Source: Pardosa pseudoannulata
Taxonomy: Eukaryota > Arthropoda > Arachnida > Araneae > Lycosidae
NCBI GenBank assembly: GCA_032207245.1
Contig: CM063498.1
Span: forward strand, 92,622,094-92,686,093
DNA length: 64,000 nucleotides
Direction of reading: 5' to 3'
The position numbers were made by a program, and so were the translations under genes. Position 1 is the first letter of the stretch. Each line of letters begins with the position of its first letter. Below are positions 12,166-30,940 of this stretch, piece after piece. The notes beneath the pieces were generated by a model. The model saw only the letters and a list, made by a program, of their open reading frames with translations, was not told the DNA's origin and did not search any database.

Positions 12166-12985
12166 TTAAATGGAACATCATGCCAAATTATCTACTTTAA
12201 AATATGTTCAAAGTCCTGATACTTCTGAAAAATAAGTAGACATTTTACTTTTTAAAAAAACATATATTTTGCAACTGCCTAATATGAGTAAAGCTATTTT
12301 TCATCTATAATGCAAAAATTGGCTTATTCGAAACATATAATAAAAAATTGAAAATAACTTATATCGAAAAGCGGTTATGTATTGTATCTGTTACTTAAGA
12401 GCAAAATCATCCTTTACGTAAGTAATGGAATAAAAAAAAGACAAAAAGAAAATAGATTAATTTTAATTAGTAGTGCAATTGATAGGTTACTATTAAGATA
12501 TAATCATATTTAAGCCTCTTAATGTATATTTTTTAATATTTAAAGGTATAGGGTGATAAAATCAAATTATGTCTGAAGACTTAAAACAAAATGTATCTTA
12601 CATTAATAAAGCGCAATGAAAAATAAATATAATTATAATTGCTTTAGATAATTATAATTGCTTTATTTATAAAAGCCTTTCTGGTTAAAGAGAATATCAT
12701 GAGAAATTGCCCTTTTAAAAAATTGTTCAAAATTCTTATGCTCCTGAAAGATAAGTAGACTTTTTACTGGTTTTCAAAACAGATATTTTGCAAATGTGTA
12801 TTAAGAGTAAAACCTTTCATGTACACCGCAAAAATAGGTTTATACGAGACTTACTTACAACAGAATCTTGCAAAGAATCTTATATCGAAAAAAGGTTATT
12901 CATCGTATCCATTACTTAAGCACAAAAGCTTCCATTACGGAGGTAATGAAATTCTGAGACAAAGTATTTTCAACAAAGAAGCACT
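12150..12985. repeat. diverged tandem duplication, period about 520 bp
   Basis: ATAAGTAGAC is at 12232 and 12751. In both units it is followed by ATATTTTGCAA, a CTTATATCGAAAA(A/G)...GGTTAT block and a CATTACTTAAG-like block. Divergence is substantial. The 63-codon frame at 12819-13010 lies inside the second copy and has no counterpart frame in the first. Confidence 0.65.
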
Positions 12986-13010
12986 GTTTTTTTTATACTC
13001 AGCTACGTAA

Positions 13011-15108
<2,098 letters not shown>

Positions 15109-16071
15109 TATCTGTGTGTATATGTTTAACAGGAAAAATGTAACCTTCACCGATCACATTCCATATATATAATCCATATTTTTTAGTTACCAGGCCGTAC
15201 TGGTTAATGAAACTCTATTGCAGTCTTGTTATGAAAGGCAACTTACTAGGTAAGGTAGATAATTATAAAAAACCCTTCATTTTCATCTTAAAGTCGGAGA
15301 CCGAACTACCGAAATAGAAATCCTACAGAAGTGCATCTGAGGATTTGTGAAGATGCCCTCCGAAAGAGTGAATTATCATACGTCTAAATTCCCACAAGAC
15401 ATAACTGAAACGGAAATATTATAGCGTATTGTAAAATCAACTATAGCGGTTTAAAATTGATAAATGTTTATAAATATTGCAACGATCTGTGACATTCCTG
15501 GTTGAATTGGCATCTCTTTTAAGAAAGAGTAATTAGTCTTCTCGTAGCAGTTTTCAATTCAGAAGGAATGCAATATGAGTGATTCATATTAAAATGAATT
15601 AATATTAAAATTTTGATCACAAATAAGAGACAATATAAACTTTAGTATGAGTAAAATAAGTAAGAAAAAGAATTTAGGATTCAGATAATTAGCTACATCA
15701 TTTATAAAAGATTTGTTGACCTTTTGAAAATTAAAAAAGTAGTTTTATTATGAATATATTGAATATGAGTTATATATAATTATTTATGCAGTAGCCCTTT
15801 TATAAATTCCATAAAAACTTTTTCAATCTGATATATTAATGAGGAATAGAACTACATTGTTTCTACCATCATTGCTATGTAGCACAAAAGGGACAGGATA
15901 TGAAGTGACTATATAAGAAAAAATATACATAGAATATACATAAGGAATCATTTTGGGTGTTTTGGACCGAAAACAAGAACATGGAATTTGAGATAGAAAA
16001 TTTTTAAATGAAAGAAATTTGACGAACTTTAAGTGTAAAAATTTTTTATATATCACACATACATACATATA
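15109..16071. other. unique DNA, nothing seen
   Basis: Somewhat less AT-rich around 15180-15560, but with no open frame or repeat that I can support. The 81-codon minus-strand frame at 15823-16068 has no recognisable features. Confidence 0.4.
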
Positions 16072-16972
16072 CAGTAAGATCCCCCTTTACGCTGTTTCGT
16101 TTAGCGCTTTTTTGGTTTAGCGCCCTTTTATTTCAACCTGGGGATTCCCCAAAATTCCTCGAAGAGCTACATATCGAAATCAGTGTAGCTGTGTTTTTTG
16201 TTTGGTGCGGTGCTTTAAAGGTGCATTTTTATCATTTGAAACATTTGTTGACATTATTTTGAGTATAAATCTATATAATACTATAACGATTAATACCGTG
16301 GCAAATATTATGATCTTTAGTTTTTTTTATCATGGGTAATAATAAAAATCAAGAAAAGATGAGGAAAATGTGGAAGACGTCGAAGAGATAGTTCAAGAAA
16401 CAGCAGCTAGTCTTTCTAATGAGGATCTCAAGGAATTAACTGAGCAAGAAGAAAACAAAAATATTGATAATAGTGATTTCGAAAAAGAGCAAAATGAACT
16501 ATCGATGGCGTTTGTAAAAAGGAGTTTGACCACTATAACTGAAATTATAGACCAATTTGTTGAAAAGGATCCAAACTTTGACAGAGTCCAAAAGCAATAC
16601 GGGGTGTTATACATGCTTTATCCACTTATTAACAAATTCTAACAGAATACAAAACAAAAACGCAAACTACATTAGATGCCTTCTTGACAAAGTGGCAAAA
16701 AATTGGAAACACAGAATAGATTGAATGATCCGACTGACTTAGAATTTTATTTGTTTTTATAAGAATATTCGTTTATATTGTTTTATTGTTGTAATAAATA
16801 AATGTTTGGTTTTATTTTTATTAAAAAAATATTAAATTTAATACCTAAGCAATTTTCTATCCGTATTTCCCTAACCCCATTATTTACATGTTAAGATACC
16901 TCGTTTAGCGCTGTTTCGCATTACGCTCGACTTTGATGGAACGAAATACCCGGGTTAAGCGGTGTCTTACTG
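16072..16972 (+). mobile_element. pogo/Tigger-like DNA transposon, internally deleted
   Basis: Inverted termini CAGTAAGA...CCCTTTACGC and, reading inwards from the right end, CAGTAAGACACCGCTTAACC are flanked by TA on both sides (16070-16071 and 16973-16974). This is the TA target of the Tc1/mariner/pogo superfamily. Sub-terminal blocks TTTAGCGC, repeated near each end, extend the symmetry. At 901 bp it is well below the usual 2-3 kb of Tigger-type elements. It retains only a 3' piece of the transposase frame (16346-16719), so it is non-autonomous. Confidence 0.8.
16346..16719 (+). pseudogene. Tigger-like transposase C-terminal remnant
   Basis: An acidic, helix-prone frame runs from just after a stop at 16343 to TAA at 16640. 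It includes LTEQEENKNIDNSDFEKEQ and FVEKDPNFDRVQKQYGVLY, in the style of the tail of Tigger/jerky-family transposases. After a frame change, TQTTLDAFLTKW (from 16660 to a stop at 16717) matches the short Q-T-x-L-D-x-F-F motif that closes many of these proteins. There is no proper ATG start (the open frame begins internally), and the CENP-B-type DNA-binding and DDE regions are absent. The assignment relies on motif style plus the TA-flanked inverted termini. Confidence 0.6.
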
Positions 16973-16974
16973 TA

Positions 16975-18690
16975 TTTATATATTTATTTGTTAATATGCA
17001 AATTCTACATTCAAATAAATAAATTATACACCAAACTTATAAATGGAAAATGTCATTAGTGGTATTATTTTAAAGGTTAATGTATAACGAACAATCTCCT
17101 TGTAATCGTATCTAATTGGATTTTTTATCTGTAAGAACTAACATTCATTCGGTGGTAACATTTCTAAAAGGCTTTGATTATCTTCATTAAGAATCCATTT
17201 GAACGTTCAGTTTAATACATTTGGTGAAACGAATCGAAATCCTTGGGTTTCTAAATGTCTAGAAAGGGTGCCTCAATACCTGCCTAAATGGAATTGAATA
17301 TAGTTTTAATTTCAAAGAATTTCTCTCATTAAAACGGCATCGCCCACGTTCGTATATTTTAATTAATAGCTTCTGAAATAATTCCTACCTGATAAACATA
17401 ACCAGAAGCATCATTACACTGATTTCATTTGCTCCCCCTGTCTACTTTCTCCCCAGAATTACAGACGTAACTTAGCACTGGAATTTATCTCATTATTCAT
17501 AAAAGGTAATATTTGAATGAATTCAATTTAAAGTAGCAATTGGAATCCTCGATTGCATGGGAATGTTTAGAGATACGTAGAAACTACATCCTGTATAGCT
17601 TAAGAAGTGATCTGAAAACTATAAGTATAATTTATGTTTCATTTTAATTTGATAATAGAATACGTCTTTAAGACTATGTGTAGGGAGTTAAATGTTAATG
17701 AAAATGGGTTTCTGATGTACGAATAAGTTCTCAAATTTTCAATAAAATAATTTTTAATATAAATTTTCTTTTACTGGCTGCAATGAATAGCTAAATTAAT
17801 TCATGGAAATATGTTGTTTAATGTAATTTAGTTTTATATATTTTTTTAAATCATAACTTTTTTATTTGCACCAGGGGATTTTTCTTACACTGTTTGTCTT
17901 TACATCGGGGACATGGAAATCCATAGTCAAAACAAACAGCATCATTTGCAACTATGAGAATTCTACCTTATTATATTGAAACTGAAATGACAGAGTATTG
18001 TGAAGCGTCATAAGCCATCCACGGAAAAGTATGAGTCCATCATCAGCTGTCCGTGTTGAGATTCAAATGATTGTTTGACTAAAATTAATTTATGCTGCTC
18101 AGAAGTAAAATGAAAAGATGTTGCTAACCCAAAAGGGCAGCTGTTAGCCAGACTGTAACTGATTTTGTCGAAATAAAAAAAATTTGTAGTATCTCATTTT
18201 AAAAACCTCACCTCTTTCATTTGATCTTTACATGGGGCAACACTTCGATTATGGTACAAGATTGGCTTTCCTGGAATAAAAATTAAAAGATCAACTTTAA
18301 ACCCAACATGGAAATGGAGATCATATAGAATAAATAAGAAGAGTGAGAATGACGAAGAAGAAAATGCAGAACAAAATGAAGAAGAAGTAGTAGAGTAGAA
18401 AAAAAGAGTACTGTAAGTAGCTTTTCTGAAGACGAGGATAGGCGTGGTTCGAGACTTTTTATTGACCAGAATATTTACTGATTCTAAAACTCGTACTGGA
18501 GATATTTAGCATTATATATAAAAATTTGATATTGAAAGAGTTTAGACCTGCAGTAAATTTCAATTTTCAGTATTATTAAATGTTGATGGGTTTTTTTAGA
18601 ATACCACTTTCAACTTATTCTTATAGAGGAAACAGAATATTAATAAACAAAATAGGGTTTGAAAATTGCCTTTAGGGCATCTCCTATGGA
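16975..18690. other. unique DNA, nothing firm
   Basis: No gene recognised. A GAA-rich stretch near 18340-18400 reads as an acidic peptide in one frame, but it is short and isolated and looks like a purine-rich simple sequence. Confidence 0.4.
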
Positions 18691-18884
18691 GTTTCCCAAG
18701 AGCAGGGCATTTCGACCTTGTTACCAAACTCAAGAAAGAAAAGAGAAAAAAAAATAACGGAAAGTGAGAAGAGAAATAGATACTTGGATACCTCGAGATT
18801 TCCTCATGCATGTATACTTAAAGTAAATCTCCTGAGGAGAGTACCCTGATATAAAGCAGGGAAGACAGAGAGGCAGGGAATCTG

Positions 18885-18980
18885 ACTAAACCCGGAACTT
18901 TAGGTACTCATTTTAATAGCCTCTTACGACATACATGAGCTACAGTTGGACTATTTTTACACACCGGGTCACAACACAAG
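18885..18980 (+). repeat. SINE-core-like block
   Basis: AACCCGGAACTTTAGGTACT is followed by GCCTCTTACGACATACATGA, a short gap and ACACCGGGTCACAACAC. This resembles, from memory, a conserved GCCTCTTACGACA...CCGGG block shared by dispersed repeats of many invertebrates. No second copy lies in the window, and neither a Pol III head nor a tail was found, so the ends are arbitrary. Confidence 0.3.
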
Positions 18981-19907
18981 TGTAAATGAAGCTTCTTTCA
19001 GAAAGTTAAGGAGAAGAATCAGCTACAAACATAATTTTTATAGTATTCATTCAAAATTATATTTTTTATACTTTGTTTAAACTATATCTGTCTTAACACA
19101 AAGTTTTAAATTAGACGACAGTAAAAAACATAACTGTACATGTCCCCTACTTTTCAGAGTTTTAAAACCTAATTTTATAAATTTATAAATATTTTCACAT
19201 AGTTATTTAAAGTATTGGGCTTCATAAGTGGACGGTTACATTTGGACATAGCAGTAAGTATTACAAAATCGACACTACTTAACACACTGTTTCCTCGTTA
19301 ATTCTTTCATAACATTCCTCAATGTTCAAGAGCAAGAATTTGATAAATAAACTGAGATTTTACTTGTAGCTTATGATAGGTAGCTTATGAAAACAGTTAA
19401 CCCTAACATGCATATTTAAGTACAAACATTGAAGTAGAACATCGCCTGACAGTGTCCATACTGGAAATATCTAAATTTTTCTTTCATATGTAATGATTAC
19501 CTATGTTTCACTCCATTATACTTGTTCTTTATATGCTAGGTTATTGATTATCTTATTGTTAAATAATGCCATGGAATATACCCAACTGAATATTACATTA
19601 CTTTTTCTTACATTTATGAAGTATTTAAAACATTGTCAAAAATCACTAGTCGGTTCTCGAACATAGTATCTGTTCATTGGAAGTACAGGAAATAGAGAAG
19701 CACACATTAGGTACACTCGTTGCAGCTTAGCGTAATGTCAGAACAATAACAAATCAAAGAACACAACACTCTCAGTTATTTTTAAGAAAATGAAATAGAT
19801 AAAAAATACATGTACTGAAATTAATTACAAATACTATAACCTTGAACAGACTAGAACAACAGTACGAGCACTGAATGCTCCGAAAAGAAAAAAAAAATTC
19901 GGAAAAA
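18981..19907. other. AT-rich unique DNA, nothing seen
   Basis: No supportable feature. Confidence 0.4.
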
Positions 19908-19941
19908 GTCCATTAACTGCCAAATTTGGCAGTTAATGGAC
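19908..19941. repeat. 34-bp perfect palindrome containing two TTAA sites
   Basis: GTCCATTAACTGCCAAA is followed immediately by its exact reverse complement, with no spacer. TTAA occurs at 19913-19916 and 19933-19936, so the 16-bp core CTGCCAAATTTGGCAG is bounded by TTAA on each side. It could extrude as a cruciform. Confidence 0.95.
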
Positions 19942-21607
19942 ATATTACGTCCACTTAACTCTGAACAGTTCCTCCTACTTTACCTCCTATCTCCTTCCTT
20001 TCCCTAAAAATCCACTGAACAGTATTTGTCTATAAACTGTCATTTGTTCATTAAGTGGGTAACAGGTGTCAAGGCAGAGGGTCAAGTATTCTAACTAGCC
20101 CTTCCTGTCTAACGAACTTCTTGCAAATCGTATAACGGATTGATGTAGACAACGTGTTTATATACATGTATTATCATAAAGTGATACAGAACAGCATGAG
20201 GCAGTGTTTCCCATAGCTGCAGTACTGACACTTTCTTAATACCTAGTGATTACAAGAATATCGTGCTAAAAGCATATTGTATTTGATATATAAATCTTTT
20301 GTATCAATAAGAATATATTAATTTGATAAAGGTGTCATAATTAATGTTAATACAATAAAATGTATTGATGATTTTTTTTCACAAACACTAACTGTTCTTT
20401 CATTAGAGAATAAATTTGAACTCCTTATTGAAATATTAATTAAATTTTATTTTCACAAAGAATATTAAATATTGTAAGAGATTACAATATTAGTGTAATT
20501 GAAATAAAATAATAGAAACTCTGACATCGGAATCTAGCTAACGAAAAAATAACATATTTAATAATAGATAAATGTTTAGTTATTCGGTTTTTAGATTTAA
20601 TTAAATAATTCTTATTTCAATTTCCACTTAAACATGAATTTAAATAATTTAAAGTATGAAAAGCTGATTTTCAATTAATTTTTTTTTGAAAATTTTGTAT
20701 AAATGCTAAATTAAATAATAGAGATCGTAAAAGGGATTAAAATAATGTTAAGATAATAAGCTTTTAATGATAAAGGTTTTCGGTGTTACTTGTTGAATAT
20801 ATAATTAACTTAATGCAATAAGTACTCTAGATTAGGTAGACATTTCACATTTAAAATTATTTTTAATAAACTCTACAATATTACTTATATTACAATGTTG
20901 TACATATAATCTACTTTTATTATAGGATATACGAAGTTTATAAACTTCAATGGAATAGTATAAAGTAAAATACACTTGTATTGTTTCTATTATTCATAGA
21001 AAAATTAAATAATTATGAGAAAGATGTTGGTAATAATAGTAGTGATGAATTGAGCTATAACAGGTTGCAACCTACAATGGTGAGTGTAAGGTTTATAATT
21101 GCTACTCAGTTGGAAATCTCTATCTTTTTTTTAGAATTACTTCCAGGATGAATATAGAAGATTTTAATATATTTATTCGCTGCGGCAATCAAGAAAAAAG
21201 TCCGAATCATTCTTATACATAACACAATTTTGAAGTTTTTAAAACAAAATCTAATTACTGCAAGATTAATAAATATATTATGTTGAAAAAATTACAATAA
21301 GGTACACGTGGGAGAGATGACCCCCCCCCCCTCCATCAGTCTGTGTTAATCGAGGCCAAACACTTATGAAAATGAACAAAAAAAGGTAAAATTTAAAGAA
21401 AATGGTTCGAATAGTAGATAGCATAATTAGCAAATTACAATACTTGTGACGTAAATATGGGAAATTAAGAGTTATATATGTGAAGTGATGAGAAATAACT
21501 TTACATGTTTTCTGTAAGTATCTATATGATTGCGGAATTATATAAGCAATAAACATTGTTTTCTATGAGGGAAAAAAATATTGTCTATATATGTTTCAGT
21601 TGACAGC
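19942..21607. other. AT-rich unique DNA, nothing seen
   Basis: A C10-12 tract near 21322 is the only compositional oddity. The minus-strand frame crossing it (21278-21556) has no recognisable domain. Confidence 0.4.
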
Positions 21608-21740
21608 TTGGTTTGGTTTGGAACGATCTGGTCTTTTCTTTTTACACGATTGCTAATGATGCTGGGATATACTGCTTAAATATGATTCCGATCAACTACG
21701 CACATTCATGCCACATTTGGGTGTTTGACTCCTTGGGAAC
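21608..21740 (-). repeat. tRNA-derived SINE, truncated minus-strand copy
   Basis: Read on the minus strand, the block contains GGCATGAATGTGCGTAG, a GATCGGAATCATATTTAAGC motif, AGCATCATTAGCAATCG and a final GTTCCAAACCAAACC. This is the order of the body and tail of the SINEs at 3847 and 30757. The tRNA head is degraded beyond the B box. The 66-codon plus-strand frame here (21613-21813) is antisense to the SINE and not a gene. Confidence 0.65.
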
Positions 21741-22949
21741 AAAAATGGCTACACACTTTTCAATATGGGCTGTGAACATAATAATACATACATACAAATT
21801 GGGATCAAAATAGATTTACCGATCACGTTATCATTATATATTTTACGCAGAGTGTAACCTCATTACATTTTTAAAATATCTGATATGATTAATCATGGTA
21901 TGATTAATTTGACAAATTCTAAGTTTTGAATCATTAATGCAATTATACAAAATTTTGAAGCATTTAAGATTGTCTTTAATCTTGCCAAATTATTCCTCTT
22001 TCTTGATTGCAATTATAATGTAGGACAAATAATATAGAAGAATTTATAATTATATTTGACATAATAATTAGTAGGATTTACTAAATTTACTTGAACTCAT
22101 TAAGCTATATAATGGTGTAATTATGCATTTTATGCAGAATTTATAAATACCATCCAGATAATTAAACATTTTTGATAAGTTAAAAACTAATTAAGTATAA
22201 AATCGCACTACTTTCAAATTATTGAAATCTGCACGATGTTAACAGCGTTTTATGTCTTAAATTTTTGTATTAATAACTCATTATTTAGAAAGTAAATTTG
22301 AAATCAGTTTAATTTCAAAACAATAGTCTGAACATGCTACTTTATGGACCATAAAGTAATATATATTTACACTAAAATTTTTATGTATTGATGTTTAGAC
22401 GTATTTCCTTACAACCAATTAAGACTTATTACTTCAAAGTTCTGTGAGAATTATAGCAGGTCTTATATAAGTTTTGTATGATTTCATTCAATATTTAAAG
22501 ATTCAATGGACTAAATATTCTAAAATCTTAAATGCATATAATAAATTGCAGATGTTTCAATACGGTCGAATATAAAAGTTAAAGTTTAGTATGCTCTAAA
22601 ACGCTTATGTAAGGTGTGAATATCTTGAATTCACTATCTTCATAAAAGTAGTAACTAAGTATACCATTTTTATAGCAGAAGAAAATTATACAAGAGTCTA
22701 TATATAACACTTTGTAATTTTGATATTAAAAACGCAAATTTCAGATAATTTTCCTTCTTAATGGGTATTTGTATCACACATCAATAAAAACAAAACGTGA
22801 TACGTTATTTCCTTCTATTTTCAGGTATTTAATGAAATATATCTTTCCATAAAAGGAACCAATACTGTTGCTTAAAGTTTCACGAATCAAACGGTAGCGT
22901 ACGTGATCCTTTTACAATTCTGCAAGTTTTTCCGGTGATGTATACTAAC
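21741..22949. other. AT-rich unique DNA, nothing seen
   Basis: No supportable feature. Confidence 0.4.
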
Positions 22950-23173
22950 CAACTTTTACAAAAGAAATCAAGTGTCGAAAGCAGATAAGAATGGGACAAT
23001 GGGAGTCTCTAAGCACCCCTCAGAGGGTCATTCACAGGAGCTTTAAGAGCGCAAGCAGAATTAAATGGAATGCTCGAGGTAAAGTTGTTGCAAGCATTAT
23101 TCTGATGGAATTTGATAAAGAGTGGATGAAAGCAGAAGAAATGCAATTAAGAACTCTTCATATCGAGAACTAA
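22950..23173 (+). other. coding-like fragment, unrecognised
   Basis: From the stop codon just before 22950 the frame is open to TAA at 23171-23173. It has an internal ATG at 22991 and ends with MEFDKEWMKAEEMQLRTLHI. Composition is less AT-rich than the surroundings and amino-acid use looks protein-like (charged, few low-complexity runs). I do not recognise a family. It stops about 20 bp before the satellite that follows. It could be a decayed exon, a transposon fragment or chance. Confidence 0.2.
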
Positions 23174-23194
23174 AATGTCTTTAGGGTGTACTAG

Positions 23195-27346
<4,152 letters not shown>

Positions 27347-27436
27347 ATTGGGGATTTGACTTCTAATATGGGTTCTGAAGATAAAATTATATTACTCGAA
27401 AAAAAATTAACTGATAATCTAAGAAAGAGAAAAAAG
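27347..27436 (+). other. exon-like segment (hypothetical)
   Basis: A TTTTGTTGTAG acceptor-like sequence is followed by exactly 30 open codons, including GSEDKIILLEKKLTDNLRKR, and then by AAAAAG|GTTGG, a weak donor. The peptide has a heptad-like hydrophobic pattern compatible with a coiled coil. No neighbouring exon is visible, the donor lacks a good consensus, and the length is within chance. I do not recognise a protein. Confidence 0.15.
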
Positions 27437-27488
27437 GTTGGAAATTAGGAGCAAAATATAATGATAATTAAGTATATGATTATGTGTG

Positions 27489-28387
<899 letters not shown>

Positions 28388-28439
28388 ATCAGTCTGATTT
28401 CAGAATTGATTTCGAATGAATAATAAAAATAAGGTTTAG

Positions 28440-29168
28440 TGTCTTCTAAAGACCGCTTGTGTTCAGAAAACTAGCGACCGAAATCAGCTGAGGTGGTCAA
28501 ACATGCATGACAGACTACAATAGAGTGGCGACTCACTGTCTGAGATGTTGACACTCCTGTTGAATACGGGTCACGCCCTGATCGGTTGCTGTAATAATTC
28601 TGGAATGGGATCGCGAGCGAATGAGAATTCGACTATAATTAACTAGCTGTAACGTTAGCTGGAGTTCTCAGGTAACTGGGATCGTAACTGACCAGAAAAT
28701 GGTTGGCTGGACCTTAACTGACTCCCAGGTATAAAAACCTAGAATTTTGAGACTCGTGGATTTTTCGACATATCTACGCAGGTGTTTTGACCTCGTGGAG
28801 TTTTCTGCCACTTTTAACCATAGCTAGCGGTTTAGCAATTACGTTCATAAGACTCGGAAGGTCCGCTCATATAAGGAACGGCAGGGTCTCGGACACCAAA
28901 CTGAGGATAGATTGGAATCGCGTTGCACCCTGGAAAATCCTCCCCATTGTGTAAGAATATTTAATTCTTTTTTTACGACTGCTATCATTTTGGATATGTT
29001 ATCCAAGCAACAATCCTTTACATTTCGAATTGTTTTGGGATATTAGAAACCTTTGTATATAGCCAGTATTTACACCAGAAAATAACAGTGATTTCCAATT
29101 CTGTTATGTCTGTGATCCTTCTTCACGCTACCGCTTGACTCAAGAATACTAAAGGCTTAACAGTCCCA
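28440..29168 (+). mobile_element. solo LTR, family 1, plus-strand copy
   Basis: The element begins TGTCTTCT and ends CAGTCCCA. A TATA box (TATAAAA, 28730-28736) lies mid-way, and an AATAAC in place of the AATAAA seen in the sister copy lies near 29085. It aligns along its whole length with the reverse complement of 47932-48658, sharing TTAGCTGGAGTTCTCA, TTTTGACCTCGTGGAG-like and TCATATA(A/G)GGA(A/G)CGGC blocks. Length is about 729 bp. No internal gag-pol region adjoins, so this is a solo LTR left by recombination. A convincing target duplication is not visible. Superfamily (Gypsy or BEL) cannot be decided from the LTR alone. Confidence 0.7.
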
Positions 29169-30756
29169 ACCTAAGTATTTATCAATCTATCAATATTCTA
29201 AAAACAATTTTGTATTTACAGATTGAAATTTTCTAGTTGGATATCTTTTAAATTATTAAAGGACAAAGTCACAGCTCCAAAATTTTCTAAATACACAAAA
29301 AGCAAACTAACATTTTTAAGTTGCAAAAAAAGGGAGTTAAATCAAAAATTATTTACCGGTTTTATAGCTTCAAAAGACCAGTTCCTCAAACTCAAGCATA
29401 AGTAATTTTATTAAAATTCTTACCATCTAATTCTTCGTCTTTCAAAGTACCTATGAATTTCTCTCAAGGCAATGGAACAGTTACATGGTTTAGAATTAAT
29501 TTATTTTTCATTTTTTATCACTTTCTTTTTAACGTATCTTTAGTACCCTCTTATACTTCCTGAAACATGATGCGCACTTTTATGTAAAACATTACTATAA
29601 CTCTCCCAGGATAATTTTGGTATTTGATTATCATATAAGCGCATTAAATTTGTATTTTAGTTTTATTACAATATAGTATGATACGATTTTATAGATTTTT
29701 ATAGAATTTTCCTGAGCTGAAATATTAGTCTATATAGAATATTTCCAGATATTTATGGTTTATTCATTTTTGGGTAAAAATATATGTTGATATAGAATAG
29801 TAAAGACAAACTCTGAATGTTGGTTTACAAACGGTTCAGTTACTTGTTCTATAAGACTATACCCAGATTATAAATAATAGTAAATATTTTTTAAAACTTC
29901 ACATTTGTATACCATAATGATTTTTAAACATTTGAAATTTTCTGATATATTTTCTGAAATATTCTTTTGGCATATACAATATATGAAAAGGAGAAAATTT
30001 ATCAGGTTTAAAAACGTTTATATGTTACTCAATTCCTACAACAAATTCATTATCAGTAAAACATGCGGATACATTTTCTAGTTACCACACCGGGGTAATG
30101 TTATGCCAAAAATCCTGATTTTCAGTTACAACGGTGTTGCAGTATATGATCGAAACTAAACGCATAAGAATATGTATGCTTGAAATTAATAAGATAAAGT
30201 TATTTTTAATAAATACATTAAACAAGCTTTCGAACGAGTAAATTTGTATTTAGCTCATCTATTAATTTTTCCATACAGTTGATTCAATAGCTGTTTATTT
30301 ACATTTGAGTATTCTTACAGTGTAAAGAAAATGTTAAATTTTACTGGCCGTGTAAATGTGATAATAAATATTACTTTCAAACTAACCATGCAAAAATTGC
30401 ATTTTAAATCTAAACCTAACAATATTAAACTTACGACAACAGCTCTTAATTTTAATTTTCATTTATGCTACATCTTTTTTTCCAAATACTATTCGCAGGG
30501 GACTGGGATTCGCTTGCAGAATTGAGATTAAAAGTTGTCTTTTCAAATTAAAGTAAAATGAAAAATATAGCAAACAGGAATATATATAGAATAATTAGTT
30601 TTGAATTACTTGTATTCGGATTTCTTTATTTATTTAGACAATTTTACTATTTGTAAACACGTCTTTTGCTGCTCCTAAAACTACATAACTTAAGACCGGT
30701 CTCACCATTGTCCTTTAAAGTCTAACCATGATTAATCATGTTTTAACGTAGAATTG
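29169..30756. other. AT-rich unique DNA, nothing seen
   Basis: Short open frames at 29223-29405 and 30331-30525 have no recognisable features. Confidence 0.4.
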
Positions 30757-30940
30757 GCCGAACGCTGGCAGATTGGTTAGGGTGTTGAACGTCGGTACCG
30801 GAGTTCGTGGGTTTGAATCCCACTATGGCATGGATGTTCGTAGCCGTTCAGAATCGACTTTAAGCAGTAGATCCCTGTCTCATTAGCCTTCGTGGGCAAA
30901 AGTAGACCTTAGCGCTCCAAACCAAATCAAACAAAATTAA
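30757..30940 (+). repeat. tRNA-derived SINE, copy 2
   Basis: A box TGGCAGATTGG (30766-30776), B box GGTTTGAATCC (30810-30820), then the body CGTAGCCGTTCAGAATCGAC, TTTAAGCAGTAGATCCCTGT and TCATTAGCC, and the tail GCTCCAAACCAAATCAAAC. It matches the copy at 3847 throughout. A CpG-type change in the B box (C to T) indicates loss of promoter strength. Confidence 0.8.

Noticed and set aside
16393..16614. 73-codon minus-strand frame
   Set aside because: Antisense shadow of the transposase remnant.
18340..18400. Acidic peptide from GAA-rich sequence, as in some transposase leaders
   Set aside because: Too short and compositionally simple, with no flanking terminal repeats.
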